The notes: a model not told the origin generated them from the sequence alone. Positions 46,260 to 56,100 are shown, counted from the first letter of the stretch. The stretch is 64,000 bases of DNA from Rhodoblastus sp963736175 (GCA_963736175.1 CAVTNU010000029.1:62001-126000); one strand, 5' to 3'. Program-made: numbers and translations.

Positions 46260-46967
46260 ATGCTCGCACATCTCGCTTCTCCCGTGACGCTTGAAATCGC
46301 GGCATTCGTGTCGAGCGTGGCGATGGTCGTCGCCTACCAGATGTTTCTGGCGCACAAGACGCGCATCGATCCCGACTACATGTTCCGCGCGACGATGGCG
46401 CGCGCCCGCTCCGCCTGGGTGTTGTCCGTGATGAACGAGGGGCGCGACATCCTCGCCGTCCAGACATTGCGCAATTCGACGATGGCCGCCTCGTTCCTCG
46501 CCTCGACGTCGGCGCTGATGATGATTGGCGTCATGACGCTGAGCGCTCAAGGTGAAAAACTCGGGGAGACGTGGCAGGCGCTGAACGTGACGAGCGCTGT
46601 CGATCAGCAATTATGGCTGCTCAAATTGTTGGCGCTGCTCGCCACGCTGCTCTTTTCCTTTTTCAGCTTTACGATGGCGGTGCGTCAGTTTCACCACCTC
46701 GGCTATATGCTGAACGTGCCTATTTCCGGAAAGTATGGACGGCTCGCGCCGGAGATTGTCGTCGCGCAGATGGAGCGGGCGAGCCATTTCTATTGGTTCG
46801 GCATGCGCAGCTACTTCTTTTTGGCGCCGCTGGTGCTTTGGCTGTTCGGTCCGCATTTCATCGTCGGCGGAACGATCATTCTGATCGCGGTCCTTTACAG
46901 ACTGGATCACGTCCCCAACCCGCTCGTCCGGCGCGCGCCGGAAGCCGCATTGGTCGAAAACCGCTGA
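46260..46967 (+). CDS. DUF599 membrane protein
   Basis: From the ATG at 46260 the 235-residue protein has four membrane segments and DUF599 features: AYQMFLAHKTRIDPDYMFRATMARARSAWV and FYWFGMRSYFFLAPLVLWLFGP. Its function is unknown. The open frame extends upstream to 46026, but that part is arginine-rich and resembles a shadow. No partner genes are obvious. Confidence 0.8.
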   Translation: MLAHLASPVTLEIAAFVSSVAMVVAYQMFLAHKTRIDPDYMFRATMARARSAWVLSVMNEGRDILAVQTLRNSTMAASFLASTSALMMIGVMTLSAQGEKLGETWQALNVTSAVDQQLWLLKLLALLATLLFSFFSFTMAVRQFHHLGYMLNVPISGKYGRLAPEIVVAQMERASHFYWFGMRSYFFLAPLVLWLFGPHFIVGGTIILIAVLYRLDHVPNPLVRRAPEAALVENR

Positions 46968-47047
46968 CGCGGTGGCGTCCGGAACCGAAATTTTTAACCA
47001 TTTTTCTTCAAACTTACTGGGCAGGCCAGCCTACGAAAGGGCTCCTT

Positions 47048-49228
47048 TTGCCCCAATTGCCGCCCCCGGACCAAACAACCGAACCGCCGCCCTCCGCCTT
47101 CGACGGCTCGGCCCTGATTTCGCTGTGCGCCATCGCCGCCTATTTCCGCATTGGCGCCGATCCGGACAATCTGCACAAGGAGCTGGCGCTCGGCCAAAGA
47201 TCGCCGGACGCCAAAGATATCGTGCGGGCCGCCAATCTGGTCGGGCTGAAGGCGCGCATTGTTGAGGCGGTGGACGAGGCTCGGCTGGCGCGCGCGCCCG
47301 TTCCCGCCATTGTGCGTCTCAAGGCGGGCGGTTTCTGCATCTTCAGCGGCAAGACGCCGGCCGGCCTGTGGCGCATCGTCGATCCGGCGACGCGCGCCAT
47401 GCGCGAAATGGCGTTTGAGGACCTGTGGGCCTCGATCGAACCCGGCATGATCTTGGTGGCGCGCCGTCTCGCCGGCGCCGGCGCCGATCCCAAGACTTTC
47501 GGCTTTCGCTGGTTTCTGCCCTCACTCTGGCGCTACAGGCGGCCTCTGACGCATGTGCTGCTCGCTTCGTTCTTCGTGCAGATTTTCGCCCTGGTGACGC
47601 CGCTGTTCTTTCAGGTGGTGATCGACAAGGTTCTCACCCACCGCAGCTATTCGACGCTTTTCGTGCTTGTCGGCGGATTGGCGATTTTGGGCCTGTTCGA
47701 CGTCGCCCTGCAATATTTGCGCACTTACGCACTCTCGCACACCACCAATCGTATCGACGTCGAACTGGGACGCCGGCTCTTTCGCCATCTGACGCGCCTT
47801 CCGGTCAGCTATTTCGAGACGCGCCCGGCCGGTCAGACCGTCGCGCGCGTGCGCGAACTTGAAACGATTCGCTCCTTCCTCACCGGACAGGGCCTGTTCT
47901 CCGCGCTCGATCTCCTCTTCGCCTTGGTCTTCATCGCCGTCCTGTTCGCCTATTCGTGGAAGCTGACGCTGATCGTCGTCGCCGCCATTCCGCTTTATTT
48001 GGCGATCGCCGCTCTGGCGCGGCCGCTGCTGCGCGACGCGCTCGACGAGAAATTCAACCGTGGCGCGGAAAGCCAGCAATTCCTCGTCGAAACCGTGGTC
48101 GGCATGCAGACGGTCAAGGCCGCCGCCGTCGAACCGCTGATGGCGTTGCAATGGGAAGAGCGCCTCGCCGCCTATGTCCGTTCGGCTTTCAAAACGTCGA
48201 TGCTGGGCGCCAAGGGGCAGAACGCCATTCAATATGTCAGCAAGCTGACGAGCGCGGGGCTGCTTTTGTTCGGCGCCAAGGCGGTGATCGACGGCGAGCT
48301 GACGGTCGGCGGCCTCGTCGCCTTCAACATGATCGCCGGCCAGGTCGCCCAGCCGATCCTGCGCCTGTCGCAGATCTGGCAGGACTTTCAGCAGGTGCAG
48401 GTTTCGGTCGAACGACTGGGCGATATTCTCAACGCGGCGGTGGAGCCGACGCCGGTCATTCGCACGGCCATGGCGCCGCCGCGCGGCCAGATCGAATTCC
48501 GCAACGTCAGTTTCCGCTATCGGCCCGGCGCGCCGCTGGTGTTGAAAAACATTTCGCTGAGCGTCAATCCCGGCAAGGTGATCGGCGTCGTCGGCCCCTC
48601 CGGCTCCGGCAAATCGACGCTGACCAAGCTCGTCCAGCGGTTCTACCTGCCGGAAGAGGGGCAAGTCCTGCTCGACGGCGCCGATCTTTCGCACGCCGAT
48701 CCGGCGTGGCTGCGCAGCCATATCGGCGTGGTGCTGCAGGACAACCTGCTGTTCAACCGCTCGATCCACGACAATATCGCGCTCGCCAATCCGGCCATGG
48801 CGCGCGCTCAGGTCATCGAGATCGCCAAGCTCGCCGGCGCCGATGAATTCATCGGCAAGTTGCCGCAAGGCTACGATACGATGCTGGAGGAGCGCGGCGC
48901 GAACCTGTCCGGCGGACAGAGGCAAAGGATAGCCATCGCCCGCGCTTTGGCGACCAATCCGCCGATTCTCATTTTCGACGAGGCGACCAGCGCCCTCGAT
49001 TATGAAAGCGAGCGCATCATCCAGCGCAACATGCGCCAGATCGTCAAGAACAGGACGGTCTTCATCATCGCCCATCGGCTGGCGGCGGTGCGCGATTGCG
49101 ACGCGATCATCGGGATGATCGACGGCCATATCGTCGAGGCGGGCGCGCATGAGCAATTGCTGGCCAATCCGCGCGGGCTCTACGCCCGCCTTTGGGCGTT
49201 GCAAAGCGAAAGGGCGGATGCGGCATGA
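47048..49228 (+). CDS. Type I secretion ABC transporter (HlyB/PrtD-like, with C39-like domain)
   Basis: From TTG at 47048 (AAAGG upstream) the protein has 726 residues. The first 130 form a C39-peptidase-like domain (LISLCAIAAYFRIGADPDNLHKEL; FCIFSG). Its function is probably substrate docking; whether the catalytic Cys-His pair is complete needs alignment. The membrane domain (about 160-430) and ATPase follow, with Walker A GPSGSGKST (about 516-524), LSGGQRQR, FDEATSALDYESE and an H-loop IIAHR. It would export RTX-type proteins with the HlyD partner downstream and an outer-membrane TolC. The stop overlaps the hlyD-like start. Confidence 0.9.
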   Translation: MPQLPPPDQTTEPPPSAFDGSALISLCAIAAYFRIGADPDNLHKELALGQRSPDAKDIVRAANLVGLKARIVEAVDEARLARAPVPAIVRLKAGGFCIFSGKTPAGLWRIVDPATRAMREMAFEDLWASIEPGMILVARRLAGAGADPKTFGFRWFLPSLWRYRRPLTHVLLASFFVQIFALVTPLFFQVVIDKVLTHRSYSTLFVLVGGLAILGLFDVALQYLRTYALSHTTNRIDVELGRRLFRHLTRLPVSYFETRPAGQTVARVRELETIRSFLTGQGLFSALDLLFALVFIAVLFAYSWKLTLIVVAAIPLYLAIAALARPLLRDALDEKFNRGAESQQFLVETVVGMQTVKAAAVEPLMALQWEERLAAYVRSAFKTSMLGAKGQNAIQYVSKLTSAGLLLFGAKAVIDGELTVGGLVAFNMIAGQVAQPILRLSQIWQDFQQVQVSVERLGDILNAAVEPTPVIRTAMAPPRGQIEFRNVSFRYRPGAPLVLKNISLSVNPGKVIGVVGPSGSGKSTLTKLVQRFYLPEEGQVLLDGADLSHADPAWLRSHIGVVLQDNLLFNRSIHDNIALANPAMARAQVIEIAKLAGADEFIGKLPQGYDTMLEERGANLSGGQRQRIAIARALATNPPILIFDEATSALDYESERIIQRNMRQIVKNRTVFIIAHRLAAVRDCDAIIGMIDGHIVEAGAHEQLLANPRGLYARLWALQSERADAA

Positions 49229-50745
49229 GTTCGCTCCTCAAAAGGCTCATGGCGCCGCAGAAGGAAATCGTCGGCGCCGCCCGGACCGCCGTAGCCGCCA
49301 TTCCAAACGCCGCTGTCGCTTATGCGCTCGCGCCAGGCCTCAAACCGCATCGCGGCGACCTTGAGTTTCTGCCGGCCGATCTGGAAATTCTTGAGACGCC
49401 GCCGTCGCCTGTGCGCATGGCGCTGATCGCGCTGATCTGCGCTTTTTTCGCGACGGCGCTGGCGTGGAGCTGGTTCGGACGCTTCGACATTGTCGCGGTC
49501 GCGCAGGGCAAGATCCAGCCGGCGGGGCGGGTCAAGGTGATTCAGCCGCTGGAGACCGGCAAGGTCGCCGCCATCCATGTCGAAAACGGTCGGCATGTCA
49601 AAGCCGGCGAACTGCTGATCGAAATGGACCGCGGCGAGGCGCAAGCCGACGAGGCGGACGCCGCCGCCGCCTATGATTCCTATCGCGCCGAGGCGACGCG
49701 GCGGCGCGCCGCGCTTGGGGCGGCGAACGCGCGCCAATTGGCGCCCATTCCCGCGATCGCCTTCGACGACGGCGTCTCCGAGCCGATTCGGCGGCGCGAA
49801 GAGCAGGTGCTGGCTGGCGATCTGTCGCAGCTTGCTTCGGCGCTGGCGACGCTCGACGCGCAAATCCGGCAGAAGGAAATCGAAAGAGATCGCCTCGACA
49901 CGACGATCGCCGCGCAGGAAAGCTTGATCGCAACCTTGAAGGAGCGCGTCGACATGCGCGCCAGTCTTGTCAAGATGGCGTCGGGCACCAAATCAAGCCT
50001 GATCGACGCGATGGAGACGATGCAATATCATCAGACCCAGCTGGCGACGCAAAAGGGCCAGCGCGACGAGGCGGCGGCCAATCTCGACGTGCTGGCGCGC
50101 GAGCGTGACAAGGCGTTCCTGGGGTTCGTCGCCGAAAACGGCCAAAAATACGCTGAAGCGCAACGGCAGGCCGACGGCTGGCGGCAAAAGCTAGCCAAGG
50201 CGAAATTGAAATCGTCGCGACTGGCGCTTGTCAGCCCAATTGATGGAACAGTCTATGGTCTTTCGCTGACGACGATCGGTCAGGTTGTCGGCGCGGGCGA
50301 GGAAGTCCTGCGCATCGTGCCCGAAGGGGCGGCGCTGGAGATCGAAAGCTATCTCGCCAACCGCGATGTCGGCTTTGTCAAACCCGGACAGACCGCCGTG
50401 GTGAAGGTCGATTCCTTCCCCTTCACGCGCTATGGGACTTTGACGGCGAAAGTGACGCGCGTGGCGTCCGACGCCATTCCCGAACCGGACGCGCAACAGG
50501 CGGAAGGCGACGGCGTCAAGGCGCGCAGGGACAAGATGTTCGCCGGCGCGCAACGCACCCAGAATTTGGTCTTTCCGGTGACTTTGGAGCCGGCGCGCAC
50601 GACCATGGACGTCGAAGGCCAGTCCATTCCATTGACGCCCGGCATGACCGTCAGCGTCGAGATCGCCACCGGCCATCGCCGCATTCTGGAATATATTTTC
50701 TCGCCGCTGGTCGAAACGGCGTCCGAATCGATGAAGGAGCGCTGA
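49225..50745 (+). CDS. HlyD family membrane fusion protein (type I secretion)
   Basis: The 506-residue protein has one membrane segment (about 65-90), a biotinyl-lipoyl-like motif before a long coiled coil (about 150-310) and a C-terminal beta domain with the HlyD signature MTVSVEIATGHRRILEYIFSPL. It bridges the inner-membrane ABC transporter and an outer-membrane channel. Start ATG at 49225 overlaps the ABC gene by 4 bp. No RTX-repeat substrate (GGxGxD) and no TolC gene lies in the window. Confidence 0.92.
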   Translation: MSSLLKRLMAPQKEIVGAARTAVAAIPNAAVAYALAPGLKPHRGDLEFLPADLEILETPPSPVRMALIALICAFFATALAWSWFGRFDIVAVAQGKIQPAGRVKVIQPLETGKVAAIHVENGRHVKAGELLIEMDRGEAQADEADAAAAYDSYRAEATRRRAALGAANARQLAPIPAIAFDDGVSEPIRRREEQVLAGDLSQLASALATLDAQIRQKEIERDRLDTTIAAQESLIATLKERVDMRASLVKMASGTKSSLIDAMETMQYHQTQLATQKGQRDEAAANLDVLARERDKAFLGFVAENGQKYAEAQRQADGWRQKLAKAKLKSSRLALVSPIDGTVYGLSLTTIGQVVGAGEEVLRIVPEGAALEIESYLANRDVGFVKPGQTAVVKVDSFPFTRYGTLTAKVTRVASDAIPEPDAQQAEGDGVKARRDKMFAGAQRTQNLVFPVTLEPARTTMDVEGQSIPLTPGMTVSVEIATGHRRILEYIFSPLVETASESMKER

Positions 50746-50749
50746 ACAG

Positions 50750-50784
50750 CAAAACGGGCGCTCTGATAGATTCAAAACGCCCGT
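50750..50784 (-). terminator. Candidate terminator for hemA
   Basis: ACGGGCG and CGCCCGT (50754-50784) form a 7-bp stem with a 17-nt loop. On the minus strand it is followed by TTTTG. It is 56 bp past the hemA stop codon and may serve both convergent genes. Confidence 0.4.
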
Positions 50785-50839
50785 GGGAAGCTCTGTTTCG
50801 TCGCGCGATTCTGTCCGAAAAGCCTCGCGGGTCTTGCGA

Positions 50840-52144
50840 TCACGCCCTTTGGCGCGGCGTTTCGGCCGCAGTTTTCATATCGGGATAGGTGCAGCGCGCG
50901 TCGTTGGCGTGCGGAGCGACGACTTCGCGCGGCTCGACGAAGGGAATGCCGAGCGTCGTCCACACATCGACCAAGGCCTCGACCAGATCGGAGACATAGG
51001 CGTCGGCGTGCAGCGGCGTCGGCGTGATGCGCAGCCGCTCCTCGCCGCGCGGCACCGTCGGATAATTGATCGGCTGGATGTAAATGCTGTGGCGCTCCAG
51101 CAGCATGTCTCCTGCCGCCTTGCACAGTTCGGCGTCGCCGACCATCACCGGCACGATATGCGAGGGATTGTCCATCACCGGCAGACCGGCCGCGCACAGC
51201 GCATGCTTGACCAGCCAGGCCTGACGCTGATGCGCCATGCGCAGCTCCGGCCGCGCCTTGGCGATGCGCACCGCCTGCGCCGCCGCGGCGGCCACGCTCG
51301 GCGGCAGCGCCGTGCTGAAAATGAACGAGGGCGCATAGGAGCGAACCGCGTCGATAATCGCCGCATTGGCCGCGATATAGCCGCCGATCACGCCAAAGCC
51401 CTTGGCCAGCGTGCCCTCGATGACGTCAATGCGATGCGCCTGACCGTCGCGCTCGGCGATGCCGCCGCCGCGCGCGCCATACATGGCCACCGCGTGAACC
51501 TCGTCGATGTAAGTCATCGCGTTGTATTTCTCGGCCAGATCGCAGATCGCCTCGATCGGCGCGATGTCGCCGTCCATCGAATAAAGGCTCTCGAACACGA
51601 TCAGCTTGGCCCGCTCCAGCGGCTCGGCCGCCAGCAGCGCCTCAAGATGGGCCACGTCGTTGTGCCGCCAGATCTTCCGCTCGGCCGAGGAGCGGCGCAC
51701 GCCCTCGATCATCGAGTTGTGGTTGAGCGCGTCCGACAGAATGAGACAATTGGGCAAAAGGTCGGCGATGGTCGAAATGCCGGCGAGATTGGAAATCCAG
51801 CCCGAGGTGAAAACCAGCGCCCCTTCCTTGCCGTGCAGATCGGCCAATTCGGCTTCAAGCTGCACGAGCGGATGGCTGGTGCCCGAAATGTTGCGGGTGC
51901 CGCCCGCGCCGGCGCCATGCTTGGCCGCCGCGCTCTTCATCGCGTCGATGACGTCGGCGTTGACGCCCATGCCGAGATAGTCGTTCGAGCACCAGATCAC
52001 CACGTCCTGCGCGCCGCCGTCGGGTCGACGCCAGATCGCCTGTGGAAAACGGGTCGTGTCGCGCTCAAGATCAGCGAAAACGCGGTAGCGCCGTTCGATT
52101 TTCAGCTTGCCGACCGCAGCCTCGAAGATACCCCGATAATGCAT
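50840..52144 (-). CDS. hemA: 5-aminolevulinate synthase (C4 pathway)
   Basis: The 434-residue PLP enzyme condenses glycine and succinyl-CoA to 5-aminolevulinate for heme and any bacteriochlorophyll or cobalamin. It shows MHYRGIFEAAVGKLKIERRYRVFADLER at the start, GAGAGGTRNISGT, IDEVHAVAMYG and the PLP lysine Lys248 in EGTLAKGFGVIGG. ATG at 52144 gives the usual start; an upstream one would add 27 residues without homology. The upstream region carries a complex palindrome at 52255-52299. Presence of ALAS fits an alphaproteobacterium. Confidence 0.96.
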   Translation of the reverse strand: MHYRGIFEAAVGKLKIERRYRVFADLERDTTRFPQAIWRRPDGGAQDVVIWCSNDYLGMGVNADVIDAMKSAAAKHGAGAGGTRNISGTSHPLVQLEAELADLHGKEGALVFTSGWISNLAGISTIADLLPNCLILSDALNHNSMIEGVRRSSAERKIWRHNDVAHLEALLAAEPLERAKLIVFESLYSMDGDIAPIEAICDLAEKYNAMTYIDEVHAVAMYGARGGGIAERDGQAHRIDVIEGTLAKGFGVIGGYIAANAAIIDAVRSYAPSFIFSTALPPSVAAAAAQAVRIAKARPELRMAHQRQAWLVKHALCAAGLPVMDNPSHIVPVMVGDAELCKAAGDMLLERHSIYIQPINYPTVPRGEERLRITPTPLHADAYVSDLVEALVDVWTTLGIPFVEPREVVAPHANDARCTYPDMKTAAETPRQRA

Positions 52145-52254
52145 AAGCTCGACCCTCAACTTCAGCTCATCGCTCGCCGTCGCCGACGTTTTTGCGCACC
52201 TTGCGCCAGTCCATCGCGCCACCAACCAACCCTACCCCTTGCCTTATATGGCAA

Positions 52255-52299
52255 TTGGCGCGTTGGCGCGAGCGTGGCTTAAAGCCACATGTGCGCCAA
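52255..52299. promoter_or_regulatory. Nested palindrome upstream of hemA
   Basis: TTGGCGCG occurs twice in direct order (52255-52262 and 52263-52270), then GTGGCTT-A-AAGCCAC (52274-52288) forms a perfect 15-bp palindrome, and GCGCCAA (52293-52299) closes the outer arm with the second TTGGCGC. The structure is about 110-155 bp upstream of hemA, a good place for a regulator binding site. The regulator is unknown. Confidence 0.5.
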
Positions 52300-52354
52300 G
52301 GGCCCGTCGACGAAAACACCCCCCAAAGGCCGCCGACGAGCCCCGGACGCGTAT

Positions 52355-52379
52355 CAATAAAAGAGGCGCCTGTGGCGCC
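52355..52379 (-). terminator. Weak hairpin with T-rich tail on the minus strand
   Basis: GGCGCC-ACA-GGCGCC read on the minus strand is followed by TCTTTTATTG. It may end antisense transcription entering the hemA promoter from the cfa side. Low confidence because the stem is only 6 bp and self-palindromic. Confidence 0.25.
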
Positions 52380-52613
52380 CGTCTTTGCGCCAGATCAGTT
52401 TTCCCGTCCGCGCTCCCAAAATCCAGCCACAATTTGCGACCAAAGTCGTAGAGCGCCAAGGTATTGGTCTATCCTGCGAAGCGCCTTGAAAACAAGAGTG
52501 TTTCGCCAAAATATTGAGGGCGCGAGGGCGATTTCGCCGAGCTCTTTTCCGGTCAGGGCGAAAGCTCAAGAAAACTTTCGGTTAGGCTTCAAAACAACCG
52601 ATGGGGAGCCGTC

Positions 52614-53927
52614 ATGCCTGTCATGCTACGGAAATTCCTTCAAAAATTGGTCAGGACCGGCACGCTGGACGTCTATCTGCCGCGCGGCCGGGCGTTTCGG
52701 GCGGGCGACGGCGACGACCCGTATTGCGCCATTCGCTTCGCCGACGACGCCGCGCCGCTGGCGCTGACGCGCGATCCCGAGCTGGCGCTGGGCGAACTCT
52801 ATATGGACGGCCGCTTCGACATGGCGCGCGGCGATATTTTTGATCTTCTTCGCCTCGCCGCGCATAATCTCGCCGTTCATCCGGCGCCGGCCTGGATGGC
52901 GACGCTGCAAAAGTTGCGGGCTCGAGCGGCGCGTCTGCGCCCGGCCAATCACATCGCCCGCGCTCGCGCCAACGCCGTCCATCATTACGATCTCGACGCC
53001 CGTTTTTATCGGCTGTTTCTCGACGGCGATCTACAATATTCCTGCGCCTATTTCGCCACGCCGGATCTCAGCCTGGAGGCCGCCCAACTCGCCAAGAAAC
53101 GTCATATCGCGGCGAAGCTGCTGATCGAGCCGGGCCAGCGCGCGCTTGACATTGGCTGCGGTTGGGGCGGCATGGCCCTTTATCTGGCGGGCGTCGCCGG
53201 GGCGAAGGTCACGGGCGTGACGCTCGCCAAGGAGCAATGGCGAACGGCGCAGGCGCGCGCCCTCGATAACGAGCTGACTGAAAGCCTCGACTTCAGGCTT
53301 GAGGATTATCGCCAGACCCAGGGGCGGTTCGACCGCATCGTCTCGGTCGGCATGTTCGAACATGTCGGGGCAAAGGATTATCCGGCGTTCTTCGCCAAAA
53401 TCGCCGCCTTGCTGGCTTCGGACGGGGTCGCTTTACTCCATACGATCGCCCAGCCAGGTCCGCCGGTTCCAACCAATCCCTGGATAACCCGCTATATTTT
53501 CCCCGGCGGGCATATTCCGGCGCTGTCGGAAATCACGCCGGCCATCGAGCAGGCCGGGTTGATCATCGCCGATTTGGAGGTCTTGCGCCTGCATTACGCT
53601 TTGACGCTGGCGCAATGGCGCGTTCGCTTCCAAGCCAATCGCGCTACCGCGCGCGCCTGGTACGGGGAAAGATTCTGCCGCATGTGGGAATTCTATCTGG
53701 CCGGCGCGGAATGCGCTTTTCGCATCGAAAATGAACATGTTCTGCAATTTCAGCTCGTCAAGAGCCAAGACGCCGTTCCCATCGCGCGCGACTATATCGG
53801 CGCGCGCGAGACCCGACTGGCGGCGCGCGAACAGGCGTTCGCCGTCAAGGCGTTCGAGCCGCCGGCCGACAATTTGCCCCGGGTCGCCGCGCAAGCCGGT
53901 TTTGTGCGGACGCGCCGCATCGTATAA
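52614..53927 (+). CDS. cfa: Cyclopropane-fatty-acyl-phospholipid synthase (SAM methyltransferase)
   Basis: The 437-residue protein has an N-terminal lipid-binding domain and a SAM fold with LDIGCGWGGMALYLA (about 178-192), GVTLAKEQW, FDRIVSVGMFEHVG and FPGGHIPALSEI. The family adds a methylene bridge to unsaturated acyl chains in membrane phospholipids. The C-terminal CRMWEFYLAGAECAFR block is characteristic. It is 37 bp upstream of shc, suggesting joint control of membrane properties. Confidence 0.92.
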   Translation: MPVMLRKFLQKLVRTGTLDVYLPRGRAFRAGDGDDPYCAIRFADDAAPLALTRDPELALGELYMDGRFDMARGDIFDLLRLAAHNLAVHPAPAWMATLQKLRARAARLRPANHIARARANAVHHYDLDARFYRLFLDGDLQYSCAYFATPDLSLEAAQLAKKRHIAAKLLIEPGQRALDIGCGWGGMALYLAGVAGAKVTGVTLAKEQWRTAQARALDNELTESLDFRLEDYRQTQGRFDRIVSVGMFEHVGAKDYPAFFAKIAALLASDGVALLHTIAQPGPPVPTNPWITRYIFPGGHIPALSEITPAIEQAGLIIADLEVLRLHYALTLAQWRVRFQANRATARAWYGERFCRMWEFYLAGAECAFRIENEHVLQFQLVKSQDAVPIARDYIGARETRLAAREQAFAVKAFEPPADNLPRVAAQAGFVRTRRIV

Positions 53928-53964
53928 GAGGGCCGAATTGTCCTCGCCACGATGAGTCCGCCCG

Positions 53965-55932
53965 ATGTTCCACGACGCTCCGATCTTGAAAGCCGCGCAA
54001 CGGCCGGCCGAACGCAGCGCGCCTGACAGCCAGGCTCTGGAGCGCGCGGTCGCCGAGGCCCGCGCGGCCTTGCTCGCCCGCAAAGACGCGCAAGGTTTCT
54101 GGTGCTTCGAGTTCGAAGCCGACGTCACCATTCCCGCCGAATATGTGATGCTCAACCATTTTCTCGGCGCCCCCGACGATACGCTGGAAGCCAAGATGGC
54201 GACCTATATCCGCCGTATCCAGAGCGCGGACGGCAGTTGGCCGCTTTATCCTGAGGGCGTGGGCAATCTGTCCTGCACGGTGAAAGCCTATTACGCGCTG
54301 AAGCTGACTGGCGAGAGCCCCGATTCCGAAATCATGGCGCGCGCGCGCGGCTTTATTCTGGCCCAGGGCGGCGCCGAGCGGGTCAATATGTTCACCCGCA
54401 TCGCGCTCGCCCTGTTCGGCCAGATTCCGTTTCGAGCGCTGCCGGCCATGCCGACCGAAATCATCGGTCTGCCGCTGTGGTTCCCCTTCAATATGTACAA
54501 TATCGCGACCTGGTCGCGCACGGTCATCGCGCCATTGCTGATTCTGCTGGCGAAAAAGCCGGTCGCGGCCAATCCGCGCGGCGTCGACCTGCGCGAGCTG
54601 TTTGTCGGCGATCCCGCAACGACCGACTATTTTCATCCCAAAGGGGCGATCGACAAGGCTTTCGGCTTGCTCGACCGGGCGCTTCACTGGCTCGAGCCGC
54701 ATATACCGGCCAAACTGCGGCAATGGTCGATCGACAAGGCGCTGGCCTTCACGCTCGAACGCCTCAATGGCGAGGACGGGCTGAACGGCATTTTCCCGGC
54801 CATGGCCAATGCGCTGATGGCGATGCACGCCCTGGGATTTCCCGACAGCGATCCGAACAAAGCGGTCTGCCGCAAGTCCATCGATCGGCTGGTGCATGAT
54901 CGCGGCGAAGAAGCCTATTGCCAGCCCTGTCTGTCGCCGACCTGGGATACGGCCATCGCGGCGCACGCCGTTATCGAAGCCGATCGCGGCGATCCTTCGG
55001 CCGTCAAGGACGCGCTCGACTGGTTGGCGTCGAAACAGATTTCCGCTCCGGGCGATTGGCGCATGCGCGCGCCGCGCCTTGTGTCGGGCGGCTGGGCCTT
55101 CCAATTCAACAATCCTTATTATCCCGACCTCGACGACACCGCGATGGTGGCGAGCGCGCTCGATCGGGCCAACAAGGGCGAAGGCGTATACGATGGCGAG
55201 CGCGACGGCGATCTCAAGCGCGCCGACGCCTGGATCCTCGGCATGCAGTCGTCGAACGGCGGCTTTGGCGCTTACGACAAGGATAATAACAAGGAATATC
55301 TGAACCGCATTCCCTTCGCCGATCACGGCGCGATGCTCGATCCGACCTGCGTCGACGTGGCCGGCCGCTGTCTCGGCTATCTGGCGCAGCGCGGCTATTC
55401 GCCCGCCCATCCGGCCCTCAAGCGGATGATCGCCTATATCAAGGCGGAGCAGGAGCCTGACGGCTCGTGGTACGGACGGTGGGGCGCCAATTACGTCTAT
55501 GGCGTCTGGTCGGCGCTGATCGCGCTCAACGCCGCGGACGAAGATCCCTCCCAGCCCTATATCCAGCGCGCCGTGCGGTGGCTGAAACAGGTTCAGAATC
55601 AGGACGGCGGATGGGGCGAGACCTGCGACGATTACGGTTATGGCCGCTACACGCCGGCCGGCAAGAGCGTGGCTTCGCAGACCGCCTGGGCGCTGCTCGC
55701 GCTGACGGCGGCGGGAGAGGTTGATTCCGCCGCCGCGCGCGCCGGCGTCGACTGGTTGCTGAACAATCAGAGGGAAGACGGATTGTGGAGCGATCCGCTT
55801 TACACCGGCACCGGCTTTCCGCGCATGTTCTACTTGCAATATCATGGCTATCAGGCCTATTTCCCGCTTCTGGCGCTGGCGCGCTGGCGCAATCTGGCGC
55901 AATCGGGGGCAAGACCGGCTTTCGCCGTTTGA
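53965..55932 (+). CDS. shc: Squalene-hopene cyclase
   Basis: The 655-residue protein cyclises squalene to hopene for hopanoid lipids. It has several QW repeats (for example QSADGSWPLYPEG, QNQDGGWGE) and the catalytic aspartate motif DLDDTA at about 388-393. The product MFYLQYHGYQAYFPLLALARW end is typical. The cfa gene precedes it; other hopanoid genes (hpn) are not in this window. Confidence 0.95.
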   Translation: MFHDAPILKAAQRPAERSAPDSQALERAVAEARAALLARKDAQGFWCFEFEADVTIPAEYVMLNHFLGAPDDTLEAKMATYIRRIQSADGSWPLYPEGVGNLSCTVKAYYALKLTGESPDSEIMARARGFILAQGGAERVNMFTRIALALFGQIPFRALPAMPTEIIGLPLWFPFNMYNIATWSRTVIAPLLILLAKKPVAANPRGVDLRELFVGDPATTDYFHPKGAIDKAFGLLDRALHWLEPHIPAKLRQWSIDKALAFTLERLNGEDGLNGIFPAMANALMAMHALGFPDSDPNKAVCRKSIDRLVHDRGEEAYCQPCLSPTWDTAIAAHAVIEADRGDPSAVKDALDWLASKQISAPGDWRMRAPRLVSGGWAFQFNNPYYPDLDDTAMVASALDRANKGEGVYDGERDGDLKRADAWILGMQSSNGGFGAYDKDNNKEYLNRIPFADHGAMLDPTCVDVAGRCLGYLAQRGYSPAHPALKRMIAYIKAEQEPDGSWYGRWGANYVYGVWSALIALNAADEDPSQPYIQRAVRWLKQVQNQDGGWGETCDDYGYGRYTPAGKSVASQTAWALLALTAAGEVDSAAARAGVDWLLNNQREDGLWSDPLYTGTGFPRMFYLQYHGYQAYFPLLALARWRNLAQSGARPAFAV

Positions 55933-56100
55933 CCTGACGCGAAATGAAAGCTTGCGCCGACGCGTCCAGACGCTACAAAATGGCGCTGTCGGCGCGGCGG
56001 CCCTTGCTTCGTCGGCGTCCGCGCGGGCGAGCGAGCCGAAAATCGAAACCGATCATCGCTCGAGCCGCCTGACAAATGCGGCGACGCATTCGGAGGAAAA

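Larger units (their letters stand above)
52145..52613. other. Divergent hemA-cfa intergenic region
   Basis: This 469-bp region contains the nested palindrome at 52255-52299 and a GGCGCC hairpin at 52355-52379. No FNR box (TTGAT-N4-ATCAA) was seen by eye. No coding frame here looks real. Confidence 0.5.

Noticed and set aside
52145..52613. FNR-type box controlling hemA
   Set aside because: No TTGAT-N4-ATCAA or near match was found; the palindromes present have a different sequence.
53845..55902. 685-codon open frame on the minus strand across shc
   Set aside because: The plus strand is a complete squalene-hopene cyclase; the opposite frame is low-complexity Arg/Gly/Ala.
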